Shown: positions 45,363 through 55,161, counted from the stretch's first letter. The stretch: 64,000 nucleotides of DNA from Pseudoflavonifractor sp. MSJ-37 (GCF_018917965.1 NZ_JAHLPP010000004.1:1-64000); one strand, 5' to 3'. Numbers and translations are program-made. The notes: generated by a model from the sequence alone, not told the origin.

Positions 45363-46274
45363 GTGAACGAACATCTCATGCGCCGTCTGGCCAAGCCCAT
45401 GCTTTTTGCCGCGGCGTTCATCTGGGGCTCCTCTTTCTTCATCATGAAGGGGGCGGTGGACGTGATCCCCACCTTCTATCTGCTGGCCGCCCGCTTCACC
45501 GGCGGCGCGGCGCTCCTGGCCCTGGTGTGCTGGAAGAAGTGGAAGGAGTTCACGCCGGACTACCTGTGGCGGGGCGCGGTCATCGGCGCGTTCCTCTGTA
45601 CCGCCTATTCGGTGCAGACCTTCGGCATCCAATGGACGACGCCCTCCAACAATGCGTTTTTGACGGCGGTATACTGTGTGCTGGTGCCCTTCCTGTACTG
45701 GGCGGTGATGAAGCGCCGCCCGGACTGCTGGAACATCCTGGCGGCGGTGCTCTGCGTGACCGGCGTGGGGCTGGTCTCCATGAACGGCGGCTTCCACATC
45801 GCGCTGGGCGACGGCCTGACCCTGATCGGGGCTTTCTTCTACGCCGCTCATATCGTGGCAGTGGCCAAGGTATCCCCAGGGAAGGACATCTATCTGCTGA
45901 CGGTGTTCCAGTTCGCCTTCGCGGCCCTATACGCCTGGATCGGAGGACTGCTGTTCCAGACTCCGCCGCCGGCGGAGATCTTCCGCATGGACCTGATCGT
46001 GCAGATGGCCTATCTCACCATCATGTGTACCTGCGTGGCCCTGCTGTTCCAGAACGTGGGCCAGGTCTGGTCCGACCCGGCTTCCGCGTCGATCATCCTG
46101 TCGCTGGAATCAGTGTTCGGCGTGCTCTTCTCGGTGATCTGCTATGGCGACCCAGTGACGCCAAGACTGATGGCGGGCTTTGCGCTGATTTTCGTGGCGG
46201 TGGTCTGCTCGGAGACCAAGTTCGCCTTCCTGCGGAGAGGGAAGAGAGGCGTCCCGGCGGGGGAGCCGGAATAA
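45363..46274 (+). CDS. EamA/DMT-family transporter
   Basis: The product is 303 residues from GTG 45363; GGGAG lies 11 bases upstream, and ATG 45378 is the alternative. Ten probable membrane spans form two EamA repeats, the first opening FAAAFIWGSSFFIMKGAVDV and the second near GDGLTLIGAFFYAAHIVAVA. The family exports amino acids, nucleosides or metabolites; the substrate is not readable. It is divergent from the HAD gene. Confidence 0.9.
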   Translation: MNEHLMRRLAKPMLFAAAFIWGSSFFIMKGAVDVIPTFYLLAARFTGGAALLALVCWKKWKEFTPDYLWRGAVIGAFLCTAYSVQTFGIQWTTPSNNAFLTAVYCVLVPFLYWAVMKRRPDCWNILAAVLCVTGVGLVSMNGGFHIALGDGLTLIGAFFYAAHIVAVAKVSPGKDIYLLTVFQFAFAALYAWIGGLLFQTPPPAEIFRMDLIVQMAYLTIMCTCVALLFQNVGQVWSDPASASIILSLESVFGVLFSVICYGDPVTPRLMAGFALIFVAVVCSETKFAFLRRGKRGVPAGEPE

Positions 46275-46294
46275 GACCAGATATGATGTAAGAT

Positions 46295-46332
46295 GAGACG
46301 GCGGCAGGCGCTTCGGGCCTGCCGTCGTCTCT
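46295..46332 (+). terminator. Terminator of the EamA transporter gene
   Basis: GAGACGGCGGCAGGC pairs with GCCTGCCGTCGTCTC (one G-T wobble) around a 7-8 base loop; a weak TGTTC follows. Confidence 0.65.
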
Positions 46333-46487
46333 GTTCAGGACGGAAAAAACTGCATAAAATGGGACAGGAAAAGAGGGAGGATCTTGGTTTGACATCGGAG
46401 GCGGTTCGCCGTAAACTGTTAGTCATCCCACTCGTTGTATGATGACTGCGGATACACTACTGGAACGACCACCGGAGGCGGATACCC

Positions 46488-46856
46488 TTGAAGATCATCT
46501 ATCAGATCGCCATCATCTTTTCCATCTGCTGGGTCAGTCAGGTCATCGAGAAGCTGCTGCCCATCGATTTCCCGGCCAGCGTCATCGGCATGATCCTGCT
46601 CTTCCTGCTCCTGTCCATCGGAGTGCTGAAGATCGAGCACATCCGGGAGAAGTCGGACTTCCTGCTGGCCAATATGGCCTTCTTCTTCATCCCGGCGGGG
46701 GTGAGCGTCATCAACTACTTCGATGTGCTCAAGTCCAGCCTTCTGCCCCTGCTGGCGATCTGCGTGATCACCACTGTGGTGACCTTTGCCGCCACCGCAT
46801 ACAGCATCAAGCTCACCCTGCATCTGATGAGAAAGAAGGAAAACAAGGATGTCTGA
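46488..46856 (+). CDS. CidA/LrgA-type holin-like protein
   Basis: The 122-residue product starts at TTG 46488, with GGAGG about 10 bases upstream. It has four hydrophobic spans with the family motif PIDFPASVIGMILLFLLL near residue 26 and a charged turn (EHIREKSDFLLANM). The pair with the following LrgB protein is typical. In Gram-positive bacteria such pairs influence murein hydrolase release, or take up pyruvate as in PftAB. The exact role here is open. It overlaps the lrgB start by 8 bases. Confidence 0.9.
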   Translation: MKIIYQIAIIFSICWVSQVIEKLLPIDFPASVIGMILLFLLLSIGVLKIEHIREKSDFLLANMAFFFIPAGVSVINYFDVLKSSLLPLLAICVITTVVTFAATAYSIKLTLHLMRKKENKDV

Positions 46857-47538
46857 TCTCTACGAACTGTTCGCGTCCCCATTCTTCGGCATCAGCCTGA
46901 GCGTCATCGCGTTCTGGATCGGCATCCGGATCCAGAAAAAGACCGGGCTGGTGGCCTGCAACCCGCTGATCATCGCCATCGTGCTGATCGTGGGGGTCCT
47001 GCTGGTGTTCCATATCCCCTATGAGTCCTACAACGTGGGCGGGTCCCTGATCAACTTGTTCCTGGCCCCGGCCACGGCCTGCCTGGCGGTGTCCATCTAC
47101 ACCCGGGTGGAGCTGTTGAAGAAGAACTGGCTGCCCATCCTGGTGGGCTGTGCTGTGGGCTCCGTCACCTCTATGGGGAGCGTGTACGGGCTGTGCCGTC
47201 TCTTCCGGCTGGATGAGAGCATCACCGCCGCCCTGATCCCAAAGTCGGTGACGACCCCCATCGCCGTGAGCATCTCCGGGACTCACGGGGGCATCACCTC
47301 TATCACCGTGGTGGCGGTGATCCTCACCGGCATCCTGGGCAGCATCCTGGCCCCCACTCTGATCCGGCTCTTCCGGGTGGAGGACCCTATGACCGCCGGC
47401 TTGGCGATCGGCGCCTGTTCCCATGCGGTGGGCACCTCCAAGGCCATCGAGCTGGGCGAGACTGAGGGCGCCATGAGCGGCCTGGCGATCGGCATGTGCG
47501 GCATCCTGACGGTGGTGTTTTCCATGCTGGTGATGTGA
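46849..47538 (+). CDS. LrgB-family membrane protein
   Basis: The 229-residue product has several spans, with SPFFGISLSVIAFWIG at the head, LINLFLAPATACLAVS, ALIPKSVTTPIAVSIS and CSHAVGTSKAIELGETEGAM, which are the conserved LrgB blocks. It forms the second half of the LrgAB/CidAB system and is translationally coupled to the LrgA-type gene. Confidence 0.93.
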   Translation: MSDLYELFASPFFGISLSVIAFWIGIRIQKKTGLVACNPLIIAIVLIVGVLLVFHIPYESYNVGGSLINLFLAPATACLAVSIYTRVELLKKNWLPILVGCAVGSVTSMGSVYGLCRLFRLDESITAALIPKSVTTPIAVSISGTHGGITSITVVAVILTGILGSILAPTLIRLFRVEDPMTAGLAIGACSHAVGTSKAIELGETEGAMSGLAIGMCGILTVVFSMLVM

Positions 47539-47543
47539 GAGGC

Positions 47544-47587
47544 TCGACATTTTTTCCACCGTGTGCTATGATATCGGTGGAAAAAGT
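47544..47587 (+). promoter_or_regulatory. Promoter embedded in an inverted repeat, before the TSCPD gene
   Basis: TCGACA (47544-47549) and TATGAT (47567-47572) have 17-base spacing. TTTTTCCACC (47552-47561) and GGTGGAAAAA (47576-47585) form a perfect 10-bp inverted repeat around the -10 box. It could be an operator or, in RNA from lrgB, a terminator. Confidence 0.6.
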
Positions 47588-47613
47588 CTGATCATTTTGG
47601 AGGAAACGAGAAC

Positions 47614-47856
47614 GTGAAGATCGATCATCGGACGAAGGGCGTCTGCTCCCAGCGGATGCTCATCGAGGTAGAGGACGGCATCATCCAGTCCGTGGAGATC
47701 ATCGGTGGCTGCGACGGCAACCTCCAGGGGATCTCCAGGCTGGTAGAGGGCATGAAGGTGGAGGACGTGATCCCACGCCTGGAGGGCATCCGGTGCGGCT
47801 GGAAGGACACATCCTGTCCCGACCAGCTGGCCCAGGCCTTGAAGCAGGCACTGTAA
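47614..47856 (+). CDS. Small TSCPD-domain protein (TIGR03905 type)
   Basis: The 80-residue product starts at GTG 47614, with GGAGG 10 bases upstream. Cysteines stand in GVCSQ, GGCDGNLQGI, IRCGW and SCPDQLAQAL, and the closing TSCPD motif is that of the Zn-binding domain also found at the end of some ribonucleotide reductases. The stand-alone form is common in anaerobes and its role is unknown. It is a single gene with its own promoter and terminator. Confidence 0.88.
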   Translation: MKIDHRTKGVCSQRMLIEVEDGIIQSVEIIGGCDGNLQGISRLVEGMKVEDVIPRLEGIRCGWKDTSCPDQLAQALKQAL

Positions 47857-47860
47857 GTCG

Positions 47861-47899
47861 AACGCGCCCGCAGTCAGTCATGACTGCGGGCGCGTTTTT
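47861..47899 (+). terminator. Terminator of the TSCPD gene
   Basis: A perfect 16-bp stem (47861-47876 with 47881-47896) has a 4-base loop and ends in TTTTT. Confidence 0.93.
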
Positions 47900-48047
47900 G
47901 GTCCAGACCGGGCGGTCTGTGTAAAATGCTTGTAAAGATCGTCCGATATGCGCTATCCAGCATCTCGATATGGTATAATGAGCTTGGAAAACGAGGCGTC
48001 CCGCTGGGATGCGGACCATATAAGACTGGAAATGGAGAAGAGACGAT

Positions 48048-48950
48048 ATGAAATGCGGCATCATCGACGTGGGCTCCAACACGATCCGGCTCTCAATCTA
48101 TCATTGGGAGGGGAAGCGCTTCAAGCTCCTCATGAACAAGAAGGAGATGGCCGGGCTGGCCGGATACATCCATAAGGGCGTCCTCTCGGACGAGGGCGTG
48201 CAGGTGGCCTGCCAGGTACTGGGGAGCCTCAAGGCCCTCACCGACAATCTGGAGATCCGGGAGGTCCGGGCCTTCGCCACGGCCTCTCTGCGGAACATCA
48301 TCAACACCGGAGAGGCGGTGGAGGCGATCCACACCGCCACCGGTCTGGACGTGGAGGTCCTCTCCGGCACGGACGAGGCGTCCTATTCCTTCCTGGGGGC
48401 CACCGTAGGGGGCGGCGCCCCGGAGACTGGCCTGCTGGCCGACATCGGCGGCGGCTCGACCGAGCTGGTAGCATACCGGGATGGGGAGATCGTGTCTGAG
48501 TGCAGCCTGCCCATCGGATCCCTGTCCCTCTATACGAAGTATGTGGGCGGGCTCCTGCCTACCCGGACGGAGCGCAGGGCCATGCGGGACCGGGTGCTGG
48601 AGGAGCTGGACCGGGCCCGGACCGCCGGGATCTCCTGTGCCCATTTGACCGGTGTGGGCGGCACCATCCGGGCGGCGGGGAAGCTCTGCGCGGCGGCCTC
48701 CGGCGACGCCCGCGACCTGTCCGCGGAGGAGATCCGGGCGCTCTACAAGGAACTCAAGAAGGGGGACCTGGACACCATGCACCAGCTCCTGCGGGTGGTG
48801 CCCGACCGGGTCCACACGATCCTGCCCGGCCTGACGATCCTGAAGGCGGTCATCGAGCGCTACGGGATCGAGTCGGTGACCGTCAGCGGCTATGGCGTCC
48901 GGGAGGGCTATCTCCTGGACCGGGTGATGGGGGTGAAGGGACATGGCTGA
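48048..48950 (+). CDS. Ppx/GppA-type exopolyphosphatase
   Basis: The 300-residue product has the actin-like fold signature: GIIDVGSNTIRLSIY at the N-terminus (phosphate-1), ATASLRNIINT, the catalytic Glu region LSGTDEASYSF, and LADIGGGSTELV (phosphate-2). It is of the short, two-domain kind. It removes phosphate from polyphosphate or pppGpp. Its stop overlaps the start of ppk by 8 bases, so synthesis and breakdown of polyphosphate are encoded together. Confidence 0.92.
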   Translation: MKCGIIDVGSNTIRLSIYHWEGKRFKLLMNKKEMAGLAGYIHKGVLSDEGVQVACQVLGSLKALTDNLEIREVRAFATASLRNIINTGEAVEAIHTATGLDVEVLSGTDEASYSFLGATVGGGAPETGLLADIGGGSTELVAYRDGEIVSECSLPIGSLSLYTKYVGGLLPTRTERRAMRDRVLEELDRARTAGISCAHLTGVGGTIRAAGKLCAAASGDARDLSAEEIRALYKELKKGDLDTMHQLLRVVPDRVHTILPGLTILKAVIERYGIESVTVSGYGVREGYLLDRVMGVKGHG

Positions 48951-51102
48951 GAAGATCGACACCAGATATACCCAGGAGCGGGAGCTCTCTTGGCTGAAGT
49001 TCGACCTGCGGGTGCTGGAGGAGGCGGCGGATGAGAGCGTCCCCCTCTTCGAGCGGCTGAAATTCGCCGCCATCTTCACCAGCAATCTGGACGAGTTCTT
49101 CATGATCCGGGTGGGCTCCATCACGGACATGACCCTCTCCAAGCAGACCCATGTGGACAACAAGAGCGGCCTGACCCCGGCTCAGCAGATGGAGGCGATC
49201 TGCCGGGTCATGCCTGACCTATACCGCCGGCGGGACAAGACGGTGAAGGAGCTGGAGAAGCGGCTCTGCGCCCGGGGCATCTGCCGCCTGTCCATGGACG
49301 AGCTCAGCGAGGGCGAGCGGGAACAGACTGAGCGCTGGTTCCGGGACTATGTCCAGCCGGTGCTGTCCCCCATCGTGATCGGGAGCCATATGCCCTTCCC
49401 GCACCTGCCCTCCAAGAGCCTGAACATCATCCTCTCCCTGCGGCGGGAGGGGGAGCACTGCTTCGGTGTCCTGCCAGTGCCCAAGAGCCTGCCGCCCTTC
49501 CTGGTGCTGGAGGGGCCGGGCCTGCGGTATGTGCTGACGGAGCAGATCGTGATGGGCTACGCCGCCCGGCTCTTCTCCGCCTACAAGGTGGAGGAGCAGA
49601 GGATCGTCTCTGTCACCCGCAACGCCGACATCAGCCCGGAGGACGAGGACTACGATGTGGGCGAGGACTTCCGGGACCATATGCAGAAGGTCCTCAAGCG
49701 TCGGGCCCGTCTGGCCCCGGTGCGCCTGGAGTTTCAGGGCGAGCCCTCCAAGGAACTGCGCCGCTATCTGTGCCAACGGCTGGAGCTGGCCGACGCGTAT
49801 GTGTTCTGCTCCAAGGCCCCGCTGGCCATGGGCTATGTCTATGGGTTGGAGAGCCGTCTGCCGCCGGAGTCGGCGGTGGAGCTGTGCTACCCGCCCTATA
49901 CGCCCCAGTGGCCCTCCAGTCTGGTGAAGGGCGCGCCTCTGATCCCTCAGATCCTGCGGCGGGACGTGCTCCTCTTCTATCCCTACCACACGATGGACCC
50001 CTTCCTGAAGCTGATCCGGGAGGCCGCGGCGGATCCGCTGGTGGTGTCCATCAAGATCACGATCTACCGGCTGGCCTCCACGGCCAAGCTGGCGGAGTAT
50101 CTGGCCGCCGCCGCCGAGAACGGCAAGGACGTGACCGTCCTCATGGAGCTGCGGGCCCGATTCGACGAGCAGAACAACATCCGCTGGGCCCAGCGTCTGG
50201 AGGAGGCGGGCTGTACCGTGTTCTACGGCTTCGAGCGGTATAAGGTCCACTCCAAGCTCTGCCTGATCACCCGGCAGGAGAAGGGGCACATCCAGTACAT
50301 CACCCAGGTCGGTACCGGAAACTACAACGAAAAGACCGCCAAGCTCTACACTGACTTCTGCTTCCTGACCGCCAGCCCCGCGATCGGGAGCGATGCGGCG
50401 GCGGTGTTCCGGAACCTGTCCACCTCGGACCTGAAAGCCAAGTACCAGTATCTGCTGGTGTCGCCCAACAGCCTGAAGGACCGGCTGATCCACATGATCG
50501 ACGGGGAGATCCAGAAGGCCCGGCAGGGGAAAAAGGCCGGCATCTTCCTCAAGACGAACTCCGTCACCGACCGGGAGCTGATCGACAAGCTGGCTGAGGC
50601 CAGCCAGGCGGGGGTGCCGGTGACGATGAACGTCCGGGGCATCTGCTGTCTCCGGCCGGGGGTCCCCGGTCTCACAGACCACATCAAGGTGTTCTCGGTG
50701 GTGGGCCGTTATCTGGAACACGCCCGGATCTACGCCTTCGGCGTGGGCGAGGACACGAAGCTCTACATCGGTTCGGCGGACCTGATGACCCGGAACACGG
50801 AGCGCCGGGTGGAGGTGGCCTGTCCCATCTGGGACCCGGCGGTCCGCCGCCAGATCCGGCACTATATCTCCCTCTACTGCGCCGATAATGAAAAGGCCCG
50901 GCTCCTTCAGCCGGATGGGAGCTATCTCCCGGTGCCTCAGCCGGAGGGGGAGCCTGCCCTCAGTGTCCAGACCGCCCTCATGGAGGAGGCCGTCAAGGAG
51001 GGCCGCACGGCCGCGGTCCATCAAAAGGCGCTGACGCCGGAGCCGGAGAAGGCCCCTGGCCTCCTGAGTCGTCTCCTGGGCCGCTTCCGGAAGGAACGAT
51101 GA
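48943..51102 (+). CDS. ppk: Polyphosphate kinase 1
   Basis: The 719-residue product has the full Ppk1 layout. The N domain opens YTQERELSWLKFDLRVLEEA, and the middle region has FTSNLDEFFMIRVGSI. The catalytic C1 domain has LRARFDEQNNIRWAQRLEEA and the phospho-accepting H436 in KVHSKLCLI. C2 has GIFLKTNSVTDRELIDKLAE and LYIGSADLMTRNTERRVEV. It makes polyphosphate from ATP. The C-terminus is about 40 residues longer than usual and polar, with a basic end (LLGRFRKER). Confidence 0.95.
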   Translation: MAEKIDTRYTQERELSWLKFDLRVLEEAADESVPLFERLKFAAIFTSNLDEFFMIRVGSITDMTLSKQTHVDNKSGLTPAQQMEAICRVMPDLYRRRDKTVKELEKRLCARGICRLSMDELSEGEREQTERWFRDYVQPVLSPIVIGSHMPFPHLPSKSLNIILSLRREGEHCFGVLPVPKSLPPFLVLEGPGLRYVLTEQIVMGYAARLFSAYKVEEQRIVSVTRNADISPEDEDYDVGEDFRDHMQKVLKRRARLAPVRLEFQGEPSKELRRYLCQRLELADAYVFCSKAPLAMGYVYGLESRLPPESAVELCYPPYTPQWPSSLVKGAPLIPQILRRDVLLFYPYHTMDPFLKLIREAAADPLVVSIKITIYRLASTAKLAEYLAAAAENGKDVTVLMELRARFDEQNNIRWAQRLEEAGCTVFYGFERYKVHSKLCLITRQEKGHIQYITQVGTGNYNEKTAKLYTDFCFLTASPAIGSDAAAVFRNLSTSDLKAKYQYLLVSPNSLKDRLIHMIDGEIQKARQGKKAGIFLKTNSVTDRELIDKLAEASQAGVPVTMNVRGICCLRPGVPGLTDHIKVFSVVGRYLEHARIYAFGVGEDTKLYIGSADLMTRNTERRVEVACPIWDPAVRRQIRHYISLYCADNEKARLLQPDGSYLPVPQPEGEPALSVQTALMEEAVKEGRTAAVHQKALTPEPEKAPGLLSRLLGRFRKER

Positions 51103-51114
51103 CGAGAACGACAA

Positions 51115-51150
51115 AAGCGCCCCGCGCGGATCCGTCCGTGCGGGGCGCTT
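51115..51150 (-). terminator. Terminator of ftsH, probably shared with ppk
   Basis: An 11-bp stem (51115-51125 with 51140-51150), with additional inner pairing, is followed by TTTTGTCGTT on the minus strand. It lies between the convergent ppk and ftsH genes. Confidence 0.8.
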
Positions 51151-51168
51151 CCATATCCTGATGCTGCA

Positions 51169-53013
51169 TCAAACCTTGACGCCCATGTCCTTGAGGAGCC
51201 CCATGAACTCCTCGCCGGTGATGGTCTCGTGCTCATAGAGATACTGGGAGAGGGCGTTGAGGGCGGACATATTGGCCCGGAGCAGGTCCTCCGCCTTCTG
51301 GTACTGCTTCTTCACCAGCGCGATCACCTTCTGGTCCACCAGAGAGGCGGTCTCCGCCGAGCAGGCCAGAGAGGCGTCCCCGCCCAGATACTGGTTGGAG
51401 ACGGTCTCCAGAGCCACCATGCCGATGTCGTCGGCCATGCCGTAGCGGGCGATCATGGCCCGGGCCAGCTTGGTGGCCTGTTCGATGTCGTTGGAGGCGC
51501 CGGTGGTGATCGAGTGGAAGATCAGGTCCTCTGCCACCCGTCCGCCGGTGAGGGTGGCGATCTTGTTCTCCAGCTCCTCCCGGCTCATGAGGTTGTGGTC
51601 GTCCTGCTCCACCTGCATGGTATAGCCCAGAGCGCCGGAGGTGCGGGGGATGATGGTGATCTTGGTCACGGGAGCGGAATGGGACTGGAGGGCCGCCACC
51701 AGAGCGTGGCCGGTCTCGTGGTAGGCCACGATCCGCTTCTCGTGGTCGGAGAGGATGGCGTTCTTCTTCTGGTAGCCGGCGATGACCACCTCCACGCTCT
51801 CCTCCAGGTCGTTCTGGTAGACCGTGCTCCGGCCGGAGCGGACGGCCCGGAGGGCGGCCTCGTTGATGATGTTGGCCAGCTCCGCGCCGGAAGCGCCCGC
51901 CGCCACCTTGGCGATGGCCGCCAGATCTACGCTCTCGTCCATCCGGACCTTCTTCGCGTGGACCTTCAGGATGTCCTCGCGGCCTTTCAGGTCGGGCAGC
52001 TCCACAGGGATCCGCCGGTCGAAGCGGCCGGGCCGCAGGAGAGCGGGATCCAGAGAGTCGGGGCGGTTGGTGGCGGCCAGGATGATGACGCCCTTCCGGG
52101 CATCGAAGCCGTCCATCTCGGTGAGGAGCTGGTTCAGAGTCTGCTCCCGCTCGTCATTGCCGCCGGTCACGCCGCCGCTGTCCCGCTTCTTGCCGATGGT
52201 GTCGATCTCGTCGATGAAGACGATGCAGGGGGCCTTCTCATTGGCCTGCTTGAACAGGTCCCGGACCTTGGCGGCTCCCGCGCCCACGAACATCTCCACG
52301 AACTCCGAGCCGGAGATGGAGAAGAAGGGGACCTGGGCCTCGCCGGCCACGGCCTTGGCCAGCAGGGTCTTGCCGGTGCCCGGAGGGCCCACCAGCAGAG
52401 CGCCCTTGGGGATCGTGGCGCCGATGGAGGCGTATTTCTCCGGCTGGTGCAGGTAGTCTACGATCTCGGCCAGGAGCTCCTTGGCCTCGTCCTCACCGGC
52501 CACGTCGGCGAAGCGGATGCCGTTGGTGGACTGGACATAGACCTTGGCGTTGCTCTTGCCGAAGGACATGGCTCCGCCCAAGCCGCCGTTTTGAAGGAGC
52601 TTCTGGTTGGCCTTCTTCATCATGAACTGGCCCAGAGCGGCGAAGAGGATCACCGGCAGGATCCAGGTGACCAGGAACTCCGCCAGAGGACTCATCTGCT
52701 CCACGATGGGGGAGCCGTATTGGGTGATGCCGGCGTCCTGGAGGCGGTCCACCAGGAAGGGGTCCTCCATCCGACCGGTCTTGTAGTACTTCACCGGGTC
52801 GCTCTGGTCAGCGAACACGATCTCATTGTCCGTGACCTGGACCTGGGAGAGCTCGTGTTCCTTTGCCATCTGCAAAAAGACGCCGTAATCCACCTCGGAT
52901 ACCTGAGCCGACAGGATCCGGGGCGTGACCAGGAGGTTGAAGAGCATCAGGACCACCAGGACGATGCCGTAATAGTAGATCCATGGCTTTTTGGACCGCT
53001 TGACTTCTTTCAT
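51169..53013 (-). CDS. ftsH: ATP-dependent zinc metalloprotease FtsH
   Basis: The product is about 614 residues from ATG 53013, with AAAGGA 9 bases upstream; an earlier ATG (53031) is worse placed. Two membrane spans (about 10-30 and 105-125) flank a short outer domain. The AAA module has Walker [14 protein letters not shown], Walker [12 protein letters not shown] and the second region of homology [19 protein letters not shown]. The protease part has the zinc motif HETGH at 432-436. It degrades unstable cytoplasmic and membrane proteins. It is a single gene. Confidence 0.96.
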   Translation of the reverse strand: MKEVKRSKKPWIYYYGIVLVVLMLFNLLVTPRILSAQVSEVDYGVFLQMAKEHELSQVQVTDNEIVFADQSDPVKYYKTGRMEDPFLVDRLQDAGITQYGSPIVEQMSPLAEFLVTWILPVILFAALGQFMMKKANQKLLQNGGLGGAMSFGKSNAKVYVQSTNGIRFADVAGEDEAKELLAEIVDYLHQPEKYASIGATIPKGALLVGPPGTGKTLLAKAVAGEAQVPFFSISGSEFVEMFVGAGAAKVRDLFKQANEKAPCIVFIDEIDTIGKKRDSGGVTGGNDEREQTLNQLLTEMDGFDARKGVIILAATNRPDSLDPALLRPGRFDRRIPVELPDLKGREDILKVHAKKVRMDESVDLAAIAKVAAGASGAELANIINEAALRAVRSGRSTVYQNDLEESVEVVIAGYQKKNAILSDHEKRIVAYHETGHALVAALQSHSAPVTKITIIPRTSGALGYTMQVEQDDHNLMSREELENKIATLTGGRVAEDLIFHSITTGASNDIEQATKLARAMIARYGMADDIGMVALETVSNQYLGGDASLACSAETASLVDQKVIALVKKQYQKAEDLLRANMSALNALSQYLYEHETITGEEFMGLLKDMGVKV

Positions 53014-53229
53014 AGGGACCGTTCCTTTCAAACACTGTCATCGTGCATCATATCGCATCCGGGATACCATAGTTTAGCATCCAAAACGAGGCCAATGGTG
53101 GATAGTTCGTGTCGATACTATGAACGATATATGAACCTGAAGTGGGAACATCAGCTTTTTTACACTAAAGCGTCTCTGTGATAAAGACGCGGGAAGGAGA
53201 TGAAGTATTCCTTGGAACGACAAAAACGC

Positions 53230-53258
53230 TTGACGGAAGCGTAGGGATGCGTTATGAT
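53230..53258 (+). promoter_or_regulatory. Promoter of the glycine riboswitch and AGCS gene
   Basis: TTGACG (53230-53235) and TATGAT (53253-53258) have 17-base spacing. The leader to the start codon is about 370 bases. The segment 53014-53229 between this and ftsH holds nothing but the expected ftsH promoter region, and a small hairpin near 53170-53190. Confidence 0.75.
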
Positions 53259-53364
53259 AAGAGCGTGATAGAAAACTGCATAAGTGATCGCGCTGTATCA
53301 TAGAAGATATCGTTGAAGATGCCAAAGCAAAGACGAGAATGTCTTTGTGGTGCGGACGATACCG

Positions 53365-53486
53365 CGCGGACTCTGGAGAGACTCGATGACGGGGGCCGAA
53401 GGTGTAAGGCACGGAAGTGCCGATCTCTCAGGCAAAAGGACAGAGTGGGCTACAGCGCTCCGGGCAGACCGGAGCGGTGGAGCCGT
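53365..53486 (+). ncRNA. Glycine riboswitch (gcvT type), single aptamer
   Basis: The aptamer core is recognisable in CTCTGGAGAGACTCG, GGGGGCCGAAGGTGTAAGGC and CTCTCAGGCAAAAGGACAGA (about 53371-53444), all conserved in glycine riboswitches. Only one aptamer is present. The following GCGCTCCGGGCAGACCGGAGCG (two separate arms, 53455-53476) is a hairpin that fits the ghost aptamer of type-1 singletons. A terminator follows and then an AGCS symporter gene, a known target. Glycine probably changes terminator formation; whether it turns the gene on or off is not certain from sequence. Confidence 0.92.
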
Positions 53487-53490
53487 ATCT

Positions 53491-53523
53491 GGCCGGACCG
53501 TCGAATGAGGGTCCGGCCGTTTT
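53491..53523 (+). terminator. Expression-platform terminator of the glycine riboswitch
   Basis: GGCCGGACC (53491-53499) pairs with GGTCCGGCC (53510-53518), and GTTTTCG follows. It lies directly after the aptamer and 117 bases before the start codon. Confidence 0.85.
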
Positions 53524-53639
53524 CGTCCGAAGAGGAGGTGGGCAATCTGTCCAACATACGCGGGAGGCCCTGCCGAAGCGAGACCCGGCGGGGGCCATAG
53601 CGCTACCATCCCTGTGGAGGGAGAGAAAGGAAGGTCAGT

Positions 53640-55025
53640 ATGGAACAACTCTCTAATTTCGTCAGCGCGGCCAGCAATTTCGTGTGGAACAGCATCCTGC
53701 TCTATGTGCTGGTGTTCACCGGCCTGCTCTTCACGATCCGGCTGGGCGTCATCCAGTTCCGGAAGTTCGGCACCGGATGGCGGGCCATGTTCGGCGGCTT
53801 CAGCCTGAAGGGCGCTAGGGCGGACAAGGACGGCATGAGTTCCTTCCAGGCGGCGGCCACGTCCATCGCGGCGCAGGTGGGCACGGGCAACATCGTGGGC
53901 TGTGCCACGGCCATCCTGCTGGGCGGCCCCGGCGCGGTCCTGTGGGTGTGGATCGCGGCGTTCCTGGGCATGGCCACGATCTATGCCGAGGCAGTCCTGG
54001 CCCAGAAGTACAAGAGCCGGGATGAGAAGGGCGAGGTCATCGGCGGACCTGTCTATTATATCCGGGCCCGGTTCCAGGGCGGTTTCGGCAAGTTCATGGC
54101 TGCTTTCTTCGCTGTGGCGATCATCCTGGCGCTGGGAATCATGGGCAACATGGTCCAGGCCAACTCCATCAGCAACGCCTTCGAGACGGCGTTCCATGTG
54201 CCCAAATTCGCGGTGGGCATCGTTCTGGCGGTGCTGGCGGGCTTCATCTTCATGGGCGGTGTGACCCGGATCGCCTCCGTCACGGAGAAGCTGGTGCCGA
54301 TCATGGCGATCTGCTACCTGATCGGAAGCCTCATCGTGATCCTGCTCCACATCACCAAGGTCCCGGAGGTACTGTACGACATCGTCGTGGGCGCTTTCTC
54401 TCCGTCTGCCATCTTCGGCGGCGGCGTGGGCATCGGCATCATGCAGGCCATGCGCTACGGCGTGGCCCGTGGCCTCTTCTCCAATGAGGCCGGCATGGGC
54501 TCCACCCCCCACGCCCACGCTATGGCCAAGGTGGCGAGGCCGGAGGATCAGGGCCATATCGCCATGGTCTGCGTGTTCATCGACACCTTCGTGGTCCTGA
54601 CCCTGACGGCACTGGTCATCCTGACCACCGGTGTGGTGACGCCCGATATGATCGGAAATGATTCCACGGCGGCCTCTCTGACCCAGAGTGCCTTCTCCAC
54701 TGTGTTCGGCCATTTTGGTAATATATTCGTGGCGGTCTGCCTGCTCTTCTTCGCGTTCTCCACCATCATCGGGTGGTACTTCTTCGGGGAGCAGAACGTG
54801 AAATACCTCTTCGGCCGGAAGGCGGTCAAGATCTACGCGGTGCTGGTGGTCCTCTGCATCGTGGTGGGTTCCATGCTGAAGGTGGATCTGGTATGGAACC
54901 TGGCGGACTTCTTCAATGCGGTGATGGCGCTGCCCAACCTGATCGCGCTGATCGCTCTATCCAGCGTGGTCGTGAAGATCTCCAAGGACTCTGACGTCCT
55001 GGATCATAAAAATCAAGCAAAATGA
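53640..55025 (+). CDS. Sodium:alanine/glycine symporter (AGCS family)
   Basis: The 461-residue product has 10-11 probable spans. Family motifs are GVIQFRKFGTGWRAMFGGFS, SSFQAAATSIAAQVGTGNIV, the long GGPGAVLWVWIAAFLGMATIY, and GLFSNEAGMGSTPHAHAMAK. It imports alanine or glycine with Na+. Control by the glycine riboswitch in its leader makes glycine the probable substrate or signal. GGAGGGAGAGAAAGGAAGG precedes the ATG. Confidence 0.95.
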   Translation: MEQLSNFVSAASNFVWNSILLYVLVFTGLLFTIRLGVIQFRKFGTGWRAMFGGFSLKGARADKDGMSSFQAAATSIAAQVGTGNIVGCATAILLGGPGAVLWVWIAAFLGMATIYAEAVLAQKYKSRDEKGEVIGGPVYYIRARFQGGFGKFMAAFFAVAIILALGIMGNMVQANSISNAFETAFHVPKFAVGIVLAVLAGFIFMGGVTRIASVTEKLVPIMAICYLIGSLIVILLHITKVPEVLYDIVVGAFSPSAIFGGGVGIGIMQAMRYGVARGLFSNEAGMGSTPHAHAMAKVARPEDQGHIAMVCVFIDTFVVLTLTALVILTTGVVTPDMIGNDSTAASLTQSAFSTVFGHFGNIFVAVCLLFFAFSTIIGWYFFGEQNVKYLFGRKAVKIYAVLVVLCIVVGSMLKVDLVWNLADFFNAVMALPNLIALIALSSVVVKISKDSDVLDHKNQAK

Positions 55026-55161
55026 ACAGAAAAAATCGGGAAAGTTATTGACGGATCAGATGAGATGACATACAATAGCACATGAGGAGGCGTCGGTGGG
55101 CCATGATGCTCCACCGGGTCCCCAGATCCCATCATCCTTCTTCTTTCTTTCTTCTTGCGGG

